Below the pieces are notes generated by a model that was given only the letters and a program-made list of their open reading frames with translations, had not been told where the DNA came from and did no database searches. From contig JAIFKM010000008.1 in assembly GCA_020049575.1 (NCBI GenBank), positions 1-47,609 on the forward strand: a DNA stretch of 47,609 nt, in the 5' to 3' direction. How positions within the stretch are numbered: the stretch's first letter is position 1; the number at the start of each line of letters is the position of its first letter. Positions 1 to 8,455 of the stretch are shown here, one piece after another. This DNA is from Desulfobulbaceae bacterium (lineage in GTDB: Bacteria > Desulfobacterota > Desulfobulbia > Desulfobulbales > Desulfocapsaceae). Made by a program: the position numbers and the translations under genes.

Positions 1-114
1 GAAGGTCGAGAGGCCGCTGACCCTGAGCGATACCCAGACAATGTCGAGCATCTCCGCATCAAGGTGGATCAGCAGGAGCATGGCTGATAACAGACTGTCT
101 TTCAATAAATCCAT
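1..114 (-). CDS. tupB: Tungstate ABC transporter permease TupB, N-terminal fragment
   Basis: The reverse complement reads from an ATG at 114 through 38 codons with no stop to the window edge, so only the N-terminus is present. It is too short for the ORF track. The visible peptide begins MDLLKDSLLSAMLLLIHLDA and continues with WVSLRVSGLS. That matches the first membrane segment and the following cytoplasmic stretch typical of TupB permeases of the tungstate transporter. The gene lies directly downstream of tupA on the same strand, 146 bp away, as in tupABC operons elsewhere. The identification rests on this short sequence plus position, and the rest of the protein cannot be checked here. Confidence 0.75.
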   Translation of the reverse strand, partial: MDLLKDSLLSAMLLLIHLDAEMLDIVWVSLRVSGLSTF

Positions 115-200
115 ATAATTATCTATAAAACCTTGATACTGACTTCGGTTGCCGGGGAGCAATCAACGCTACTCTCTGGCTCAGGTTTTTTTCCTGAAAC

Positions 201-231
201 AAAAAAGGGGAGATATGACAAACATCTCCCC
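201..231 (-). terminator. Terminator-like hairpin between tupA and tupB
   Basis: Read on the minus strand, GGGGAGAT and ATCTCCCC form a perfect 8-bp stem around a 9-nt loop, followed directly by TTTTTT. This is a complete intrinsic terminator signature inside the tupA-tupB spacer. It probably lets part of transcription stop after tupA, so the binding protein is made in excess over the permease. Confidence 0.7.
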
Positions 232-260
232 CTCCCCCCTCAACATATCACAACAAGTCC

Positions 261-1157
261 TTACTTAATCGCATCCGGGAAGAACAGTTGCTTGCCTTCA
301 ACCTTGAAATTGGCAATGACGTCCTGTCCGCGTGCCGAGATCAGCCAATCGGCAAATTGCTGGGCCAGATCGTATTTAACATGGGGAAATTTCTTCGGAT
401 TAACCGGGATAACACCATAGGGATTGGCCAGGTCATTGTCGCCTTCACACAGCACTTCCAGTTCGACAGCCGGTGTTTTGCCGTATTTGTAGGCAATATA
501 AGTACCACGGTCAGCCAGGGTATAGGCCCTTTTCTCGTCGGCAAACGTCAGAGTCTTGCCCATTCCCTGACCAATTGAAAAATACCAGCTCTCTGAATCA
601 GCAGGTTTTTTCGAAGTGACCTCGATCTCCTTACCTTCCAGAACCAGCTTGCGGCTGTCTGCGACCTGCGGGATCTTGGTCTTGGCCCAAACTGACTGCT
701 CCTTGGTATGTGTGCCGCTGTCATCTCCACGAGAGATAAAAGGAGCTTTGGCGGTCGCGATTTTCTCAAAAGCAACAATCGAATTATTTATGCCTTTAAT
801 GCCCGCCGGGTCATCTGCCGGGCCTAGCAGCACGAAGTCATTGTGCATAACTGCATAGCGCTTGGTGCCAAAGCCTGCCTCGACAAATTCATTTTCTTTC
901 TTTATAGCATGGACAAAAACTACATCGACATTTCCATCCATTCCGTCTTTGATCGCTGCGCCTGTGCCCTTAGCGAGGACCTTCACCGCAATACCGGTAT
1001 CTTTCTTGAATTCCGGCAGGAGAACATCGAGCAGGCCTGAAGATTCAGTACTGGTGGTGGTGGACATGGTCAACACCTTATCTTCAGCCATGGCCGAACC
1101 TAAAAATGAGCTGAACAATAGATACACCGCAATCAATCCAACTAGACTTCGTTTCAT
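261..1157 (-). CDS. tupA: Tungstate-binding periplasmic protein TupA
   Basis: Solute-binding protein that captures tungstate in the periplasm for the TupABC importer. The 298-residue length is normal for the family. An N-terminal signal peptide ends near AMA at about residue 24. The mature protein starts with the oxyanion-binding motif TTTST and later has RGDDSGTHTKE, both hallmarks of TupA that separate it from the molybdate protein ModA. The start is supported by AAAGGAG a few bases upstream. It is followed by a terminator-like hairpin and then tupB. Tungsten in anaerobes mainly serves formate dehydrogenases and aldehyde oxidoreductases, so a link to the methyl-branch genes 18-26 kb away is plausible but inferred. 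Confidence 0.9.
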   Translation of the reverse strand: MKRSLVGLIAVYLLFSSFLGSAMAEDKVLTMSTTTSTESSGLLDVLLPEFKKDTGIAVKVLAKGTGAAIKDGMDGNVDVVFVHAIKKENEFVEAGFGTKRYAVMHNDFVLLGPADDPAGIKGINNSIVAFEKIATAKAPFISRGDDSGTHTKEQSVWAKTKIPQVADSRKLVLEGKEIEVTSKKPADSESWYFSIGQGMGKTLTFADEKRAYTLADRGTYIAYKYGKTPAVELEVLCEGDNDLANPYGVIPVNPKKFPHVKYDLAQQFADWLISARGQDVIANFKVEGKQLFFPDAIK

Positions 1158-1588
1158 GATTTACTCCTTTTCTTTGAGATTATGCAAAAACCATATTTTG
1201 CAAGAGAGCCCCGAATTCAAAACAACGTGACTTTCAGTGACATCCTTGTTGCTGTATCCATCAGGAAAAGCTCTGTCAACAAAAGAGGAATTTTTTGAAA
1301 AGACGTACCCAAGATAACCATAAACAACCCTGATTGAGGCAATTTTCCGCTGAAATAACAGAAACTACCAATTTCCTACAACCAGGTTTGCCGCCGTTTC
1401 CCGATTGACAAGAAGAGGCGGATACATGTAAGGTCATTTCTGCTTGATTTTCCACATCCTATGCCTTCAGGATCAGTATCTGGCCAGTATTTTCGAGCGG
1501 CTCACAGCTGGTTCAGCCGATTCCGGCCAGACTCTCTGCACTTGCAGTAAAAAGGCGTATGGACGATACGAGACAAGAGGAAAAGCCC
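1158..1588. other. Divergent intergenic region between tupA and the histidine kinase gene
   Basis: This 431-bp stretch holds the control regions of two divergent genes. The clearest element is the inverted repeat GCAAAA-accat-ATTTTGC at 1184-1201, about 30 bp upstream of tupA, which could be an operator or a leader hairpin. I see no convincing molybdenum/tungsten-cofactor riboswitch core, no clear sigma-54 site and no tRNA. A TTGACA occurs near 1405 on the plus strand but lacks a good -10 partner. Confidence 0.4.
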
Positions 1589-3232
1589 ATGTCTGATCGT
1601 GTGCCTGAAAAACATCACCAGGAAATCATCAACGATATCCTGAAAATTTCCCTTGAGCCCTATCAGCTTAAGGATCAGCTTGAACATTTTCTTGACTACC
1701 TCATCACCCTCAGGGGTTTCGATTTCAGCCAACAGGCCGCCATTTTCCTCGTAGAGCAGGACACGGATGTGCTCTACATCAAAGCAGCCAGAGGTTTCTC
1801 CGTCGACCAGGCCAGCGCCTGCAATACCGTGAGGTTCGGTGTCTGCCATTGCGGCCAGGTATGCACAAGCGGCAAAATTCAATTTTTTGCACAAGCTCCT
1901 GACCTTTTGCTTGCCGGGACAGACCTTCCAGGGGGACATTATTGCGTTCCTATCATCAGAGATGAGGAAGCAATCGGCGTCATGGTTATTTATGTTGCTG
2001 ACGGCCACCGGACTTCCCATGATACCGAGCAGCTTCTCGAGGCCATTGCCAACATCCTGGCGACGGTCATTGAGAACCAACGTATGGACCAGCAACTCAT
2101 CAATCTGGTCAACGACCTGAGGATTTCCATTATCAATCTGCGGGAAGAAAAGAAATTCTCGGAATCAATCATCCAGGGCCTCAACCACGGTCTGCTGGTG
2201 ACCGACCTCCATGGCCATATCCTGAAAAGCAATGCCATTGCCCAGGCAATCCTCAGTCCTTTCTCGTCAGTCCTCGACGACAGGATGCTTTCGGATATCA
2301 TCGGTAACAGCTCGGCGGAGCATATGCTTGAAAACAGGAACCTGCCAGCAGCCCGCACTGAAAAAGAACTGGTCCTTACAACCACCACAGGTGAGCAGAA
2401 GATTTTCAGCTTTTCGGCAGTGCCGCGCGAAGACGCCCGAGGAGGAAGGGTAGGATTAATCATTTCCCTCAGTGACATCTCGGAACTGAAATATGTCCGC
2501 AAGGAAATGGAAAAGATGAACCGACTTTCAACCGTGGCAGAGATCGCCTCCGCAGTTGCCCATGAGGTGCGGAACCCGTTGGCCGGTATTAAAATCATGG
2601 CCCAATCCATAGAAGAAAATGCCGAGGACAACGAGGAACAGCTCGAATGTTCAAGACGTATCATTCGACAGGTCGATCGTCTCAACGAGCTGCTTTCGGA
2701 ATTCTTTTCTTATGCCCGGCCCGTTGTTCCCAACAAACGCCCCGTCTCCCTTGCCGCCATACTCTCCGAGACGCTGCCCCTCATCCATAACAAGCTGATG
2801 AATCGCCACATCGAGCTGGTGGTAAACTCCAGCAAAGATCTTCCTGCCATCGTCGTGGACCCCAATCAACTGCAGCAGGTCTTTCTCAATCTCATTCTCA
2901 ACGCCATCGATGCCATTCGGGAACAGGGCAGGATTGAGATCTCCTCAAAATTGCTCCCTAAAAGCGGATTTACGGCGTACAAGAAAAAATTTCCCGGCCT
3001 CAGGAATGACCGCCAGTACATCGTCGTCCATTTTTCCGACAATGGCGCCGGCATGTCCGCTGAGACCGTGGACAAGATATTCGAGCCCTTCTTTACAACA
3101 AAGAGCACCGGCACGGGACTCGGGCTATCGATCGTCTACCGGACATTGCGGGAAAACGACGCAGCCATAGTTGTCGAAAGCACTGAAGGCAAGGGCACAA
3201 CTTTTCTGATGTTTTTTCTGACGGAAGGATAA
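1589..3232 (+). CDS. GAF-PAS sensor histidine kinase
   Basis: Cytoplasmic sensor kinase of about 547 residues with no membrane segment. Domains in order are a GAF domain (about residues 30-175), a PAS domain (about 195-300), a HisKA dimerisation domain with the phosphoacceptor motif AHEVRNPL, and a HATPase domain with NLILNAIDAI, DNGAGM and TGTGLGLSIV. The ORF track starts at 1559, but the in-frame ATG at 1589 has AGAGG eight bases upstream and is preferred. The stop overlaps the next gene by one base (TAATG), so the pair is translationally coupled and this kinase almost certainly phosphorylates the NtrC-type regulator that follows. The GAF domain contains several cysteines. The signal sensed is unknown. 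Confidence 0.85.
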   Translation: MSDRVPEKHHQEIINDILKISLEPYQLKDQLEHFLDYLITLRGFDFSQQAAIFLVEQDTDVLYIKAARGFSVDQASACNTVRFGVCHCGQVCTSGKIQFFAQAPDLLLAGTDLPGGHYCVPIIRDEEAIGVMVIYVADGHRTSHDTEQLLEAIANILATVIENQRMDQQLINLVNDLRISIINLREEKKFSESIIQGLNHGLLVTDLHGHILKSNAIAQAILSPFSSVLDDRMLSDIIGNSSAEHMLENRNLPAARTEKELVLTTTTGEQKIFSFSAVPREDARGGRVGLIISLSDISELKYVRKEMEKMNRLSTVAEIASAVAHEVRNPLAGIKIMAQSIEENAEDNEEQLECSRRIIRQVDRLNELLSEFFSYARPVVPNKRPVSLAAILSETLPLIHNKLMNRHIELVVNSSKDLPAIVVDPNQLQQVFLNLILNAIDAIREQGRIEISSKLLPKSGFTAYKKKFPGLRNDRQYIVVHFSDNGAGMSAETVDKIFEPFFTTKSTGTGLGLSIVYRTLRENDAAIVVESTEGKGTTFLMFFLTEG

Positions 3233-4560
3233 TGGGCGCCGTACTTATCGTTGACGATATGGAAGACCTGCGCTTCTCCTTGGCAAGCCTTGTCAAAAAG
3301 GAGGGGTACAGCGTCTCGACCGCTGCTGACGGCGCAGGAGCTCTGGAAATTGCCACATCCTCGATTATAGATTTGATCTTTCTCGATATCGGCCTCCCTG
3401 ACACTGATGGCATCCGGCTGATCGGCAGACTGAAGGAAATCGTTCCCGATGTCGATATCGTCATGCTCACAGGCATCAATGATGCTAAAACGGCTGTTGA
3501 TTCCCTTCGCGCCGGGGCCGTCGACTATATCGTTAAACCTTTCGATATCATTGAGTTCAAGTCAACTCTCCGGCGCATAATGCAATCCCGACTGATGGGT
3601 AAGAAGGCCCTGCTCGAGACCCGCGAAGTTGGACTTGACCGCATCATCGGCACATGCGAAGCCATGCGCCGTGTCAAGGAAACCATTCTCATGGCCTCAG
3701 AGGTCGATGCCCCCGTTCTCGTGACCGGCGAAACCGGCACCGGCAAGGAACTGGCAGCCCGCGCCGTCCATGACTGTCGAAACCGTCAAAGCGGTGTCTT
3801 TGTCAAAGTGGACTGCGGTACACTTTCGGCAAATCTTATCGAATCGGAACTCTTCGGCTACGACAAAGGGGCTTTTACCGATGCCAAGACCGACAAAAAA
3901 GGTCTGGTTGAAGTTGCCAATGGCGGCACACTGTTTCTCGATGAAATCGGCAATCTGCCGATTTCCCTGCAGCCCAAACTCCTCCGCCTGATCGAGGAAT
4001 CAACCTTCCGCAAGGTCGGCGGTATCAAGGACATCCAGGTACGCGTTCGAATAATCGCCGCGACAAATGCCCACCTCGAAGATGAAATCGACAAAGGATC
4101 ATTCAGGGAAGACCTTTTCTACCGCCTCAATGTCATCCCGATCATCTTGCCTCCATTGCGCGACAGAGGCGAAGATGTACTGCTTCTCGCCAATTATTTT
4201 CTCCACACCTTGAAAAAAGAACTGAAGAAAGAGATCAGCGGCTTCACCCCCGCCACCTGCAAGGATATGCTCCAACACAGTTGGCCAGGGAATATCAGGG
4301 AACTGCGCAATCTCATCGAGCGCGAGGTACTCTTCAGCAGGACTGGCTGGCTCACCTTACATGGCCTCAATTGCCCTGCTACCGGATCTCCGCAGGAAAG
4401 GAACCAGGAGATAGTCACCCTGCGCGAAATGGAAAGACAGTATATCGAAAAGGTCCTCAACCTCACCAGCAATAACAAATCGAAGGCAGCCCGCCTCCTC
4501 GGCATCTCCCGTACAACACTGCGCGAGAAAATGCAAACTGATCAGTTTCAAGCCACATGA
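3232..4560 (+). CDS. NtrC-family sigma-54 response regulator
   Basis: A 442-residue transcription activator that uses ATP to open sigma-54 promoters. It has a receiver domain (phosphoacceptor D52, conserved K102), an AAA+ domain with Walker A GETGTGKE at 166-173, and a Fis-type helix-turn-helix at the C-terminus (KAARLLGISRTTLREKM). The sigma-54 contact loop reads GAFTDA (213-218) instead of the canonical GAFTGA, a substitution also known in other family members. It is coupled to the upstream kinase by a one-base overlap. A strong sigma-54 promoter begins 117 bp after its stop, in front of a receiver-PATAN-roadblock gene, which is the most obvious candidate target. Confidence 0.9.
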   Translation: MGAVLIVDDMEDLRFSLASLVKKEGYSVSTAADGAGALEIATSSIIDLIFLDIGLPDTDGIRLIGRLKEIVPDVDIVMLTGINDAKTAVDSLRAGAVDYIVKPFDIIEFKSTLRRIMQSRLMGKKALLETREVGLDRIIGTCEAMRRVKETILMASEVDAPVLVTGETGTGKELAARAVHDCRNRQSGVFVKVDCGTLSANLIESELFGYDKGAFTDAKTDKKGLVEVANGGTLFLDEIGNLPISLQPKLLRLIEESTFRKVGGIKDIQVRVRIIAATNAHLEDEIDKGSFREDLFYRLNVIPIILPPLRDRGEDVLLLANYFLHTLKKELKKEISGFTPATCKDMLQHSWPGNIRELRNLIEREVLFSRTGWLTLHGLNCPATGSPQERNQEIVTLREMERQYIEKVLNLTSNNKSKAARLLGISRTTLREKMQTDQFQAT

Positions 4561-4677
4561 TCATAAACTGACCACTTCTGCCAATCAAAGAAATATGGCA
4601 GACTGCGCGTCATGCTATAAACTGAATAGTCTCAAGACAATACGCCTCCATCCAGCCAACCATTATTCTGGCTATTC

Positions 4678-4693
4678 TGGCATTTTTTTTGCT
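4678..4693 (+). promoter_or_regulatory. Sigma-54 promoter
   Basis: The sequence TGGCAT-TTTTT-TTGCT matches the -24/-12 consensus TGGCAC-N5-TTGCW, with exactly ten bases between the GG and GC. Transcription would begin near 4704, giving a leader of about 200 nt before the gene at 4905. The site lies just downstream of an NtrC-type activator gene. Confidence comes from the exact spacing and context. Confidence 0.8.
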
Positions 4694-4725
4694 TATATAT
4701 TCTACATCAGCCAGTAGAGGGGACA

Positions 4726-4836
4726 ATGAATCAGATCGTATCAATATTCGTTCGGGGTATGCGGTGGGTTACTATAAGAATACACGTCAATGTCAGATCA
4801 TTTTTGAGCACCTTTGCCGTGTCTGCCGCTCAATAG
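4726..4836 (+). CDS. Possible 36-residue leader peptide
   Basis: Small ORF, below the ORF-track cutoff, inside the leader made from the sigma-54 promoter at 4678. It begins at an ATG with a purine-rich ribosome site (GAGGGG) four bases upstream and ends at TAG. The peptide starts MNQIVSIFVRGMRWVT and has no recognisable domain. It is followed 68 bp later by the receiver-PATAN-roadblock gene. It may be a translated leader, a small protein or chance; only the promoter position and the ribosome site support it. Confidence 0.35.
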   Translation: MNQIVSIFVRGMRWVTIRIHVNVRSFLSTFAVSAAQ

Positions 4837-4904
4837 AATAATTGAACGTGTTCTCACGGCCAATCAAGTTAATACATCAGGGAAAGACCTGACGAGGAGA
4901 GATA

Positions 4905-6164
4905 ATGAAGAGAGTGCTTGTTGTTGACGATGAAGAGGATATGCTCTGGATGTTACAGAGGAATCTTAACAAGGGTATGCCTGATGTTGAAATCCTGGCC
5001 GCCAAGTCAGGAGAAGAAGCTTTGGCCATTCTCAGTGACAAGAATATCAATCTGGTTATTACCGACATCAACATGCCGGGAATGAACGGCCTTGACCTGC
5101 TTATTGAAATCAACAATCGCTATCCCCAGACCGGGGTTATTATCATGACGGCATATCCATCCAATGCCTACAAGAATGAAGCGATGCTCAGCGGCAGTCT
5201 GCGTTTCATCGAGAAGCCCTTCGACATTAACGACATGCGCAGTGCAATCCAGCAAGTTCTCAAGGAGAATGAAGGTTTTCAGGGTACAGTCGACGGCATC
5301 GAACTCATGGATATTGTCCAGTTCAATGGCCTCTCGCGAGCGACAGCAGCCCTGAAAGTGACGACAACCAACCATGAGGGAATGATTTTCTTCAAAAATG
5401 GCGAAGTCGTCCACGCCATGTGCGACAACGAGAGCGGAGAGAAGGCGTTTTTTACCATCCTCGGTTTTCAGGGCGGCACCTTGCAGAATATCAGAGGTGT
5501 TGAACCCCCCATTGTGAGCATCAAAAAAGGGCTTGAATCCCTGCTCTTCGAGGTAGCCCTCAAATCAGATGAAAAAGAGGAAGAAGAGGAAGAAGGTCCG
5601 GTAGTATCGGCCCTTGAAGACCTGGACAGCGAATTCCTTTCCTCGGTCACAGGAACAGCAACTCCGGCCACAGAGGAAAAACCGGTGACACCTCCTCCGA
5701 AGCCGGAAAAGAACCTCGAAACCCAGGCTGAAGGCGCCCTGGCAGATAGTCATAAAAGTACAGGCAAACCATCAAACGAACCACCACCTACAGAGGAAAA
5801 TGAAATGACAAATATTCAGAAAATCCTGGCTGAATTTACCAACATCGAAGGCGTTCATACAGCGTGCCTGGTAGGTCGTGACGGCTTTCTGCTCGATTAT
5901 CTCGCACGTGCCGGTATCGATGCCGAAATGATCGGCGCCATCGCCTCCTCTGGTTTCGGTTCCGCTGAATCCATGGGCAACCAGTTGGGACAGGGAGATT
6001 TGAACATGACAATGCTTGAATACACTAATGGACCTGTATTGTTTGCCCCGGTAGGTGAAGAGGCCTTCCTGGTAATTGTTGCCGACAAAGACACTAACCT
6101 CGGCTGGATACGCATCGCCATCAAAAAGAATTCAAAAAAAATTCAGGAAGTTGCCTCCCTGTAA
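4905..6164 (+). CDS. Response regulator with PATAN (DUF4388) and roadblock domains
   Basis: A 419-residue protein with three modules. The receiver domain has DDEED near the start, phosphoacceptor D54 in VITDINMPG and K104 in FIEKPFD. A PATAN/DUF4388 domain follows (about 125-215, beginning GTVDGIELMDIVQ). After an acidic, proline-rich linker (about 222-300) comes a roadblock/LC7 domain starting at M301. There is no DNA-binding domain, so output is by protein contact; roadblock domains commonly act on small Ras-like GTPases such as MglA, and none is visible here. GAGGAG lies upstream of the start, and a sigma-54 promoter lies 210 bp upstream. M301 itself has AGAGG eight bases upstream, so the roadblock domain might also be made separately. 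Confidence 0.85.
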   Translation: MKRVLVVDDEEDMLWMLQRNLNKGMPDVEILAAKSGEEALAILSDKNINLVITDINMPGMNGLDLLIEINNRYPQTGVIIMTAYPSNAYKNEAMLSGSLRFIEKPFDINDMRSAIQQVLKENEGFQGTVDGIELMDIVQFNGLSRATAALKVTTTNHEGMIFFKNGEVVHAMCDNESGEKAFFTILGFQGGTLQNIRGVEPPIVSIKKGLESLLFEVALKSDEKEEEEEEGPVVSALEDLDSEFLSSVTGTATPATEEKPVTPPPKPEKNLETQAEGALADSHKSTGKPSNEPPPTEENEMTNIQKILAEFTNIEGVHTACLVGRDGFLLDYLARAGIDAEMIGAIASSGFGSAESMGNQLGQGDLNMTMLEYTNGPVLFAPVGEEAFLVIVADKDTNLGWIRIAIKKNSKKIQEVASL

Positions 6165-6170
6165 AACAAA

Positions 6171-6201
6171 CGAGGCCAGGTTTGCAACAAACCTGGCCTC
6201 G
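6171..6201. terminator. Strong bidirectional terminator
   Basis: A perfect 14-bp stem (CGAGGCCAGGTTTG with its complement) around a 3-nt loop is followed by TTTCGT on the plus strand, and T-rich sequence also follows it on the minus strand. It sits between convergent genes and can end transcription of both. Confidence 0.85.
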
Positions 6202-6309
6202 TTTCGTGTGAGTCAATCAAATTATACGTCTACCGTCCCCTAGACAGACTCAAGCCGCCACCGATTTGCAGTATTTAAACAGCTGCGGAGAATCATGGCG
6301 AACTCTCTC

Positions 6310-6705
6310 TTATGCAAAATTATTTTTGTAAAACTCAGCAAATTGGGCAAACTGCACCTCGTACTTCTTGATCAGCATACGAGCCTTACCCAGCCACTCA
6401 TCCTTTGTCGTCATAACAAAAATAAAAAACGGTTGATCAGGCATATGCCTGATAATAAAATGATATTGAGTGGTCGTCACGAGGATGTCATCAACCTCTT
6501 CGTCATCTGCGAGCAGACTGATAGCCTTCGCGTTTGATCTGACAATCGAGGCGAGATACGCCGAAGCGGCGTCTGTCTCTATATCCTCCCGTCGCCTGAC
6601 CGCTGCTATTGACATGCCGTCTTCCACAGTAACAACAGCGGCCGCCAGGATACCCGGTAGCTCTTTTGACATCCGGTCAATAAGAATCTGAAGTTTTTGT
6701 ATCAT
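6310..6705 (-). CDS. Stand-alone roadblock/LC7 domain protein
   Basis: A 131-residue protein consisting of one roadblock/LC7 domain, the fold of MglB and dynein light-chain relatives that bind or regulate small GTPases. Typical features are an N-terminal helix (IQKLQILIDRMSKELPG), the strand ILAAAVVTVEDGMSIA, a central helix rich in small residues, and the strand YHFIIRHMPDQPFFIFVM. AAGGA precedes the ATG at good spacing. It faces the receiver-PATAN-roadblock gene across a shared terminator, so two roadblock proteins are encoded side by side. No MglA-like GTPase is found in the window, and the partner is unknown. Confidence 0.8.
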   Translation of the reverse strand: MIQKLQILIDRMSKELPGILAAAVVTVEDGMSIAAVRRREDIETDAASAYLASIVRSNAKAISLLADDEEVDDILVTTTQYHFIIRHMPDQPFFIFVMTTKDEWLGKARMLIKKYEVQFAQFAEFYKNNFA

Positions 6706-7011
6706 AGAGTATCCTTGTATTAAGTTCCTTGAGGAAAACGTAACCTCGGTGAAACATCCCTGATTCTCGCATCATACCACCTCGTATCTGTAATGTGAAT
6801 ATAGAATCGGCTGAAATTCCTCAAACGTTCTTGGAGCGGCCTAGCCTGGAGATCAGTCACTTTCGCAGTAATCAATAGATGGCCGATAAAGCAAGCTAAC
6901 CGACTCCAGGCAATATCTGATTGACAGTCCACTGCTGTAAAAGTATATCCTGAATGCCGACAGTTACGCAAAACTCGAGTCTTTCGTTCTGGCGTCCTTC
7001 AGGAATTTTTC
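6706..7011. other. Divergent intergenic region
   Basis: This 306-bp region separates the roadblock gene from the EamA gene. Its plus-strand half holds the promoter listed separately. The 83-codon minus-strand ORF at 6720-6971 has unusual composition and no recognisable domain, and I regard it as noncoding. I see nothing else. Confidence 0.5.
6921..6949 (+). promoter_or_regulatory. Sigma-70-type promoter for the EamA-dtd operon
   Basis: A perfect -35 TTGACA, a 17-bp spacer and TATATC as the -10 element lie 63 bp upstream of the EamA start. Spacing and position are ideal for a housekeeping promoter driving the genes that follow on the plus strand. Confidence 0.65.
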
Positions 7012-7950
7012 ATGCCCTTCGTCACCTACATCACCTTGACCCTGACCATGCTTCTTTGGGGAGGGACCTTCATTTCCGGCAGAATCCTGGCAGAAAACGT
7101 CGCCCCGGCCAATGCCGCCTTCCTGCGTTTCGCCATCGCTTCGCTTGCCCTTCTGCTCATTACCCGCCTGACAACCGGAGGACTGCAGCGCCCACGCAGC
7201 CAACACTGGCTGCCGCTTCTCCTGCTCGGGGCCACCGGGGTCTTCAGCTACAATGTTTGTTTCTTTATCGGCCTCAAACACATCAGCGCAGGTCGAGCAG
7301 CCCTCTTTGTTGCCTGCACCCCTCTGGTTATCACCCTGCTTTCACTTCTCTTTCATCGAGAGCGGCTGTCGATATTCGGTTTTGCCGGCATTCTGCTGTC
7401 CCTCACCGGTGCCGTCTTCGTGATCAGCAACGGACATCCCGGCACACTTCTGGAGGGTTCTTTCGGCATTGGTGAGATGGCCCTGCTCGGCTGTGTGCTC
7501 AGCTGGGCCGCCTATACCCTCATTGGCAGATCCATACTGAAAACTCTCGCACCCTTGACCGCAGTCTTTTATTCTTCACTGATCGGGACCCTTTTGCTCC
7601 TTGTTCCTGCCCTCCAGGCCAACCTCGTGACCAGCCTCCCCCGTCTCAGCCTGACAGACTGGTTTAACCTTGCCTACCTTGGCATCTGTGGCACAGCAAT
7701 TGGTTTTTCCCTTTATTATCAGGGAATCCAGAAAATCGGCGCGACCCGGGCAGGAGTCTTCATCAATCTCGTACCTCTTTTCGCGCTGCTCTTGTCCTGG
7801 TTGCTGTTAGCGGAATCAATCCGCTATTCGGTTCTGGCCGGAGGCCTCATGGTTTTAACCGGGGTCTCCCTGACAAATATTGCGGGACGTCGGGCGTCGA
7901 AAATGCAGGCAATGCCCAGATCAGACCTTTCGTCTATTCCAGAGGCATAA
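7012..7950 (+). CDS. EamA/DMT-family inner-membrane transporter
   Basis: A 312-residue protein with about ten hydrophobic segments arranged as two EamA repeats (about 5-138 and 150-290), the normal layout and length of drug/metabolite transporters such as RhaT, YdcZ-type and amino-acid exporters. The first segment contains the family signature MLLWGGTFISGR, and the second repeat has LSWAAYTLIGR. The ATG at 7012 has AGGA eight bases upstream. It is followed after 3 bp by dtd, probably on the same transcript. The substrate cannot be deduced from sequence; many relatives export amino acids or other small metabolites. Confidence 0.85.
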   Translation: MPFVTYITLTLTMLLWGGTFISGRILAENVAPANAAFLRFAIASLALLLITRLTTGGLQRPRSQHWLPLLLLGATGVFSYNVCFFIGLKHISAGRAALFVACTPLVITLLSLLFHRERLSIFGFAGILLSLTGAVFVISNGHPGTLLEGSFGIGEMALLGCVLSWAAYTLIGRSILKTLAPLTAVFYSSLIGTLLLLVPALQANLVTSLPRLSLTDWFNLAYLGICGTAIGFSLYYQGIQKIGATRAGVFINLVPLFALLLSWLLLAESIRYSVLAGGLMVLTGVSLTNIAGRRASKMQAMPRSDLSSIPEA

Positions 7951-7953
7951 TTC

Positions 7954-8403
7954 ATGCGTGCCGTGGTTCAAAGAGTCAGCCGGGCATCAGTGCATGTTGA
8001 TCGGCAGCTTTCCGGTTCAATCGACAACGGCCTTGTGGTCTTCCTCGGCATCCATCCTAACGACGGGCCGGGTGAGATTCAATGGATGGCCGACAAGATA
8101 ATCCATCTGCGGATCTTTGACGACGTAGATGGAAAAATGAATCACTCCCTGCTGGATCTCGGCAAAGAAATGCTTATCATATCTCAGTTTACTCTCTACG
8201 GAGACTGCCGCAAGGGAAGAAGGCCCGGGTATTCCGATGCCGCCCCCCCAAACCTTGCTGAACCCATCTACCAACGTTTCGTTGGAGAGGTGCAACGCAG
8301 AGGTATCCGTGTCGCCACCGGCAGATTCCAGGCATCCATGGAGGTGGAACTGGTCAATGACGGCCCGGTAACCCTCCTCATCGATTCCGAAAAACGCTTT
8401 TAA
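7954..8403 (+). CDS. dtd: D-aminoacyl-tRNA deacylase
   Basis: Hydrolyses D-amino acids (and glycine) wrongly attached to tRNA. The 149-residue length is exact for the DTD family. The two active-site signatures are present: SQFTL at 77-81 and NDGPVT at 135-140, the latter carrying the Gly-cis-Pro element that rejects L-amino acids. The N-terminus MRAVVQRVSRASV is typical. It follows the EamA gene by 3 bp and probably shares its transcript. It is a cytosolic housekeeping enzyme and nothing unusual is seen. Confidence 0.95.
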   Translation: MRAVVQRVSRASVHVDRQLSGSIDNGLVVFLGIHPNDGPGEIQWMADKIIHLRIFDDVDGKMNHSLLDLGKEMLIISQFTLYGDCRKGRRPGYSDAAPPNLAEPIYQRFVGEVQRRGIRVATGRFQASMEVELVNDGPVTLLIDSEKRF

Positions 8404-8455
8404 GCCGCTAGCCGGTCAACTGACCATATACACGTCACAACAACAGGATAGACGA

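Noticed and set aside
1158-1300. Molybdenum/tungsten cofactor riboswitch upstream of tupA
   Set aside because: I looked for the conserved core and did not find it. Only a short inverted repeat is present.
6720-6971. 83-codon minus-strand ORF upstream of the roadblock gene
   Set aside because: It has no ribosome site, has unlikely composition and overlaps the EamA promoter.
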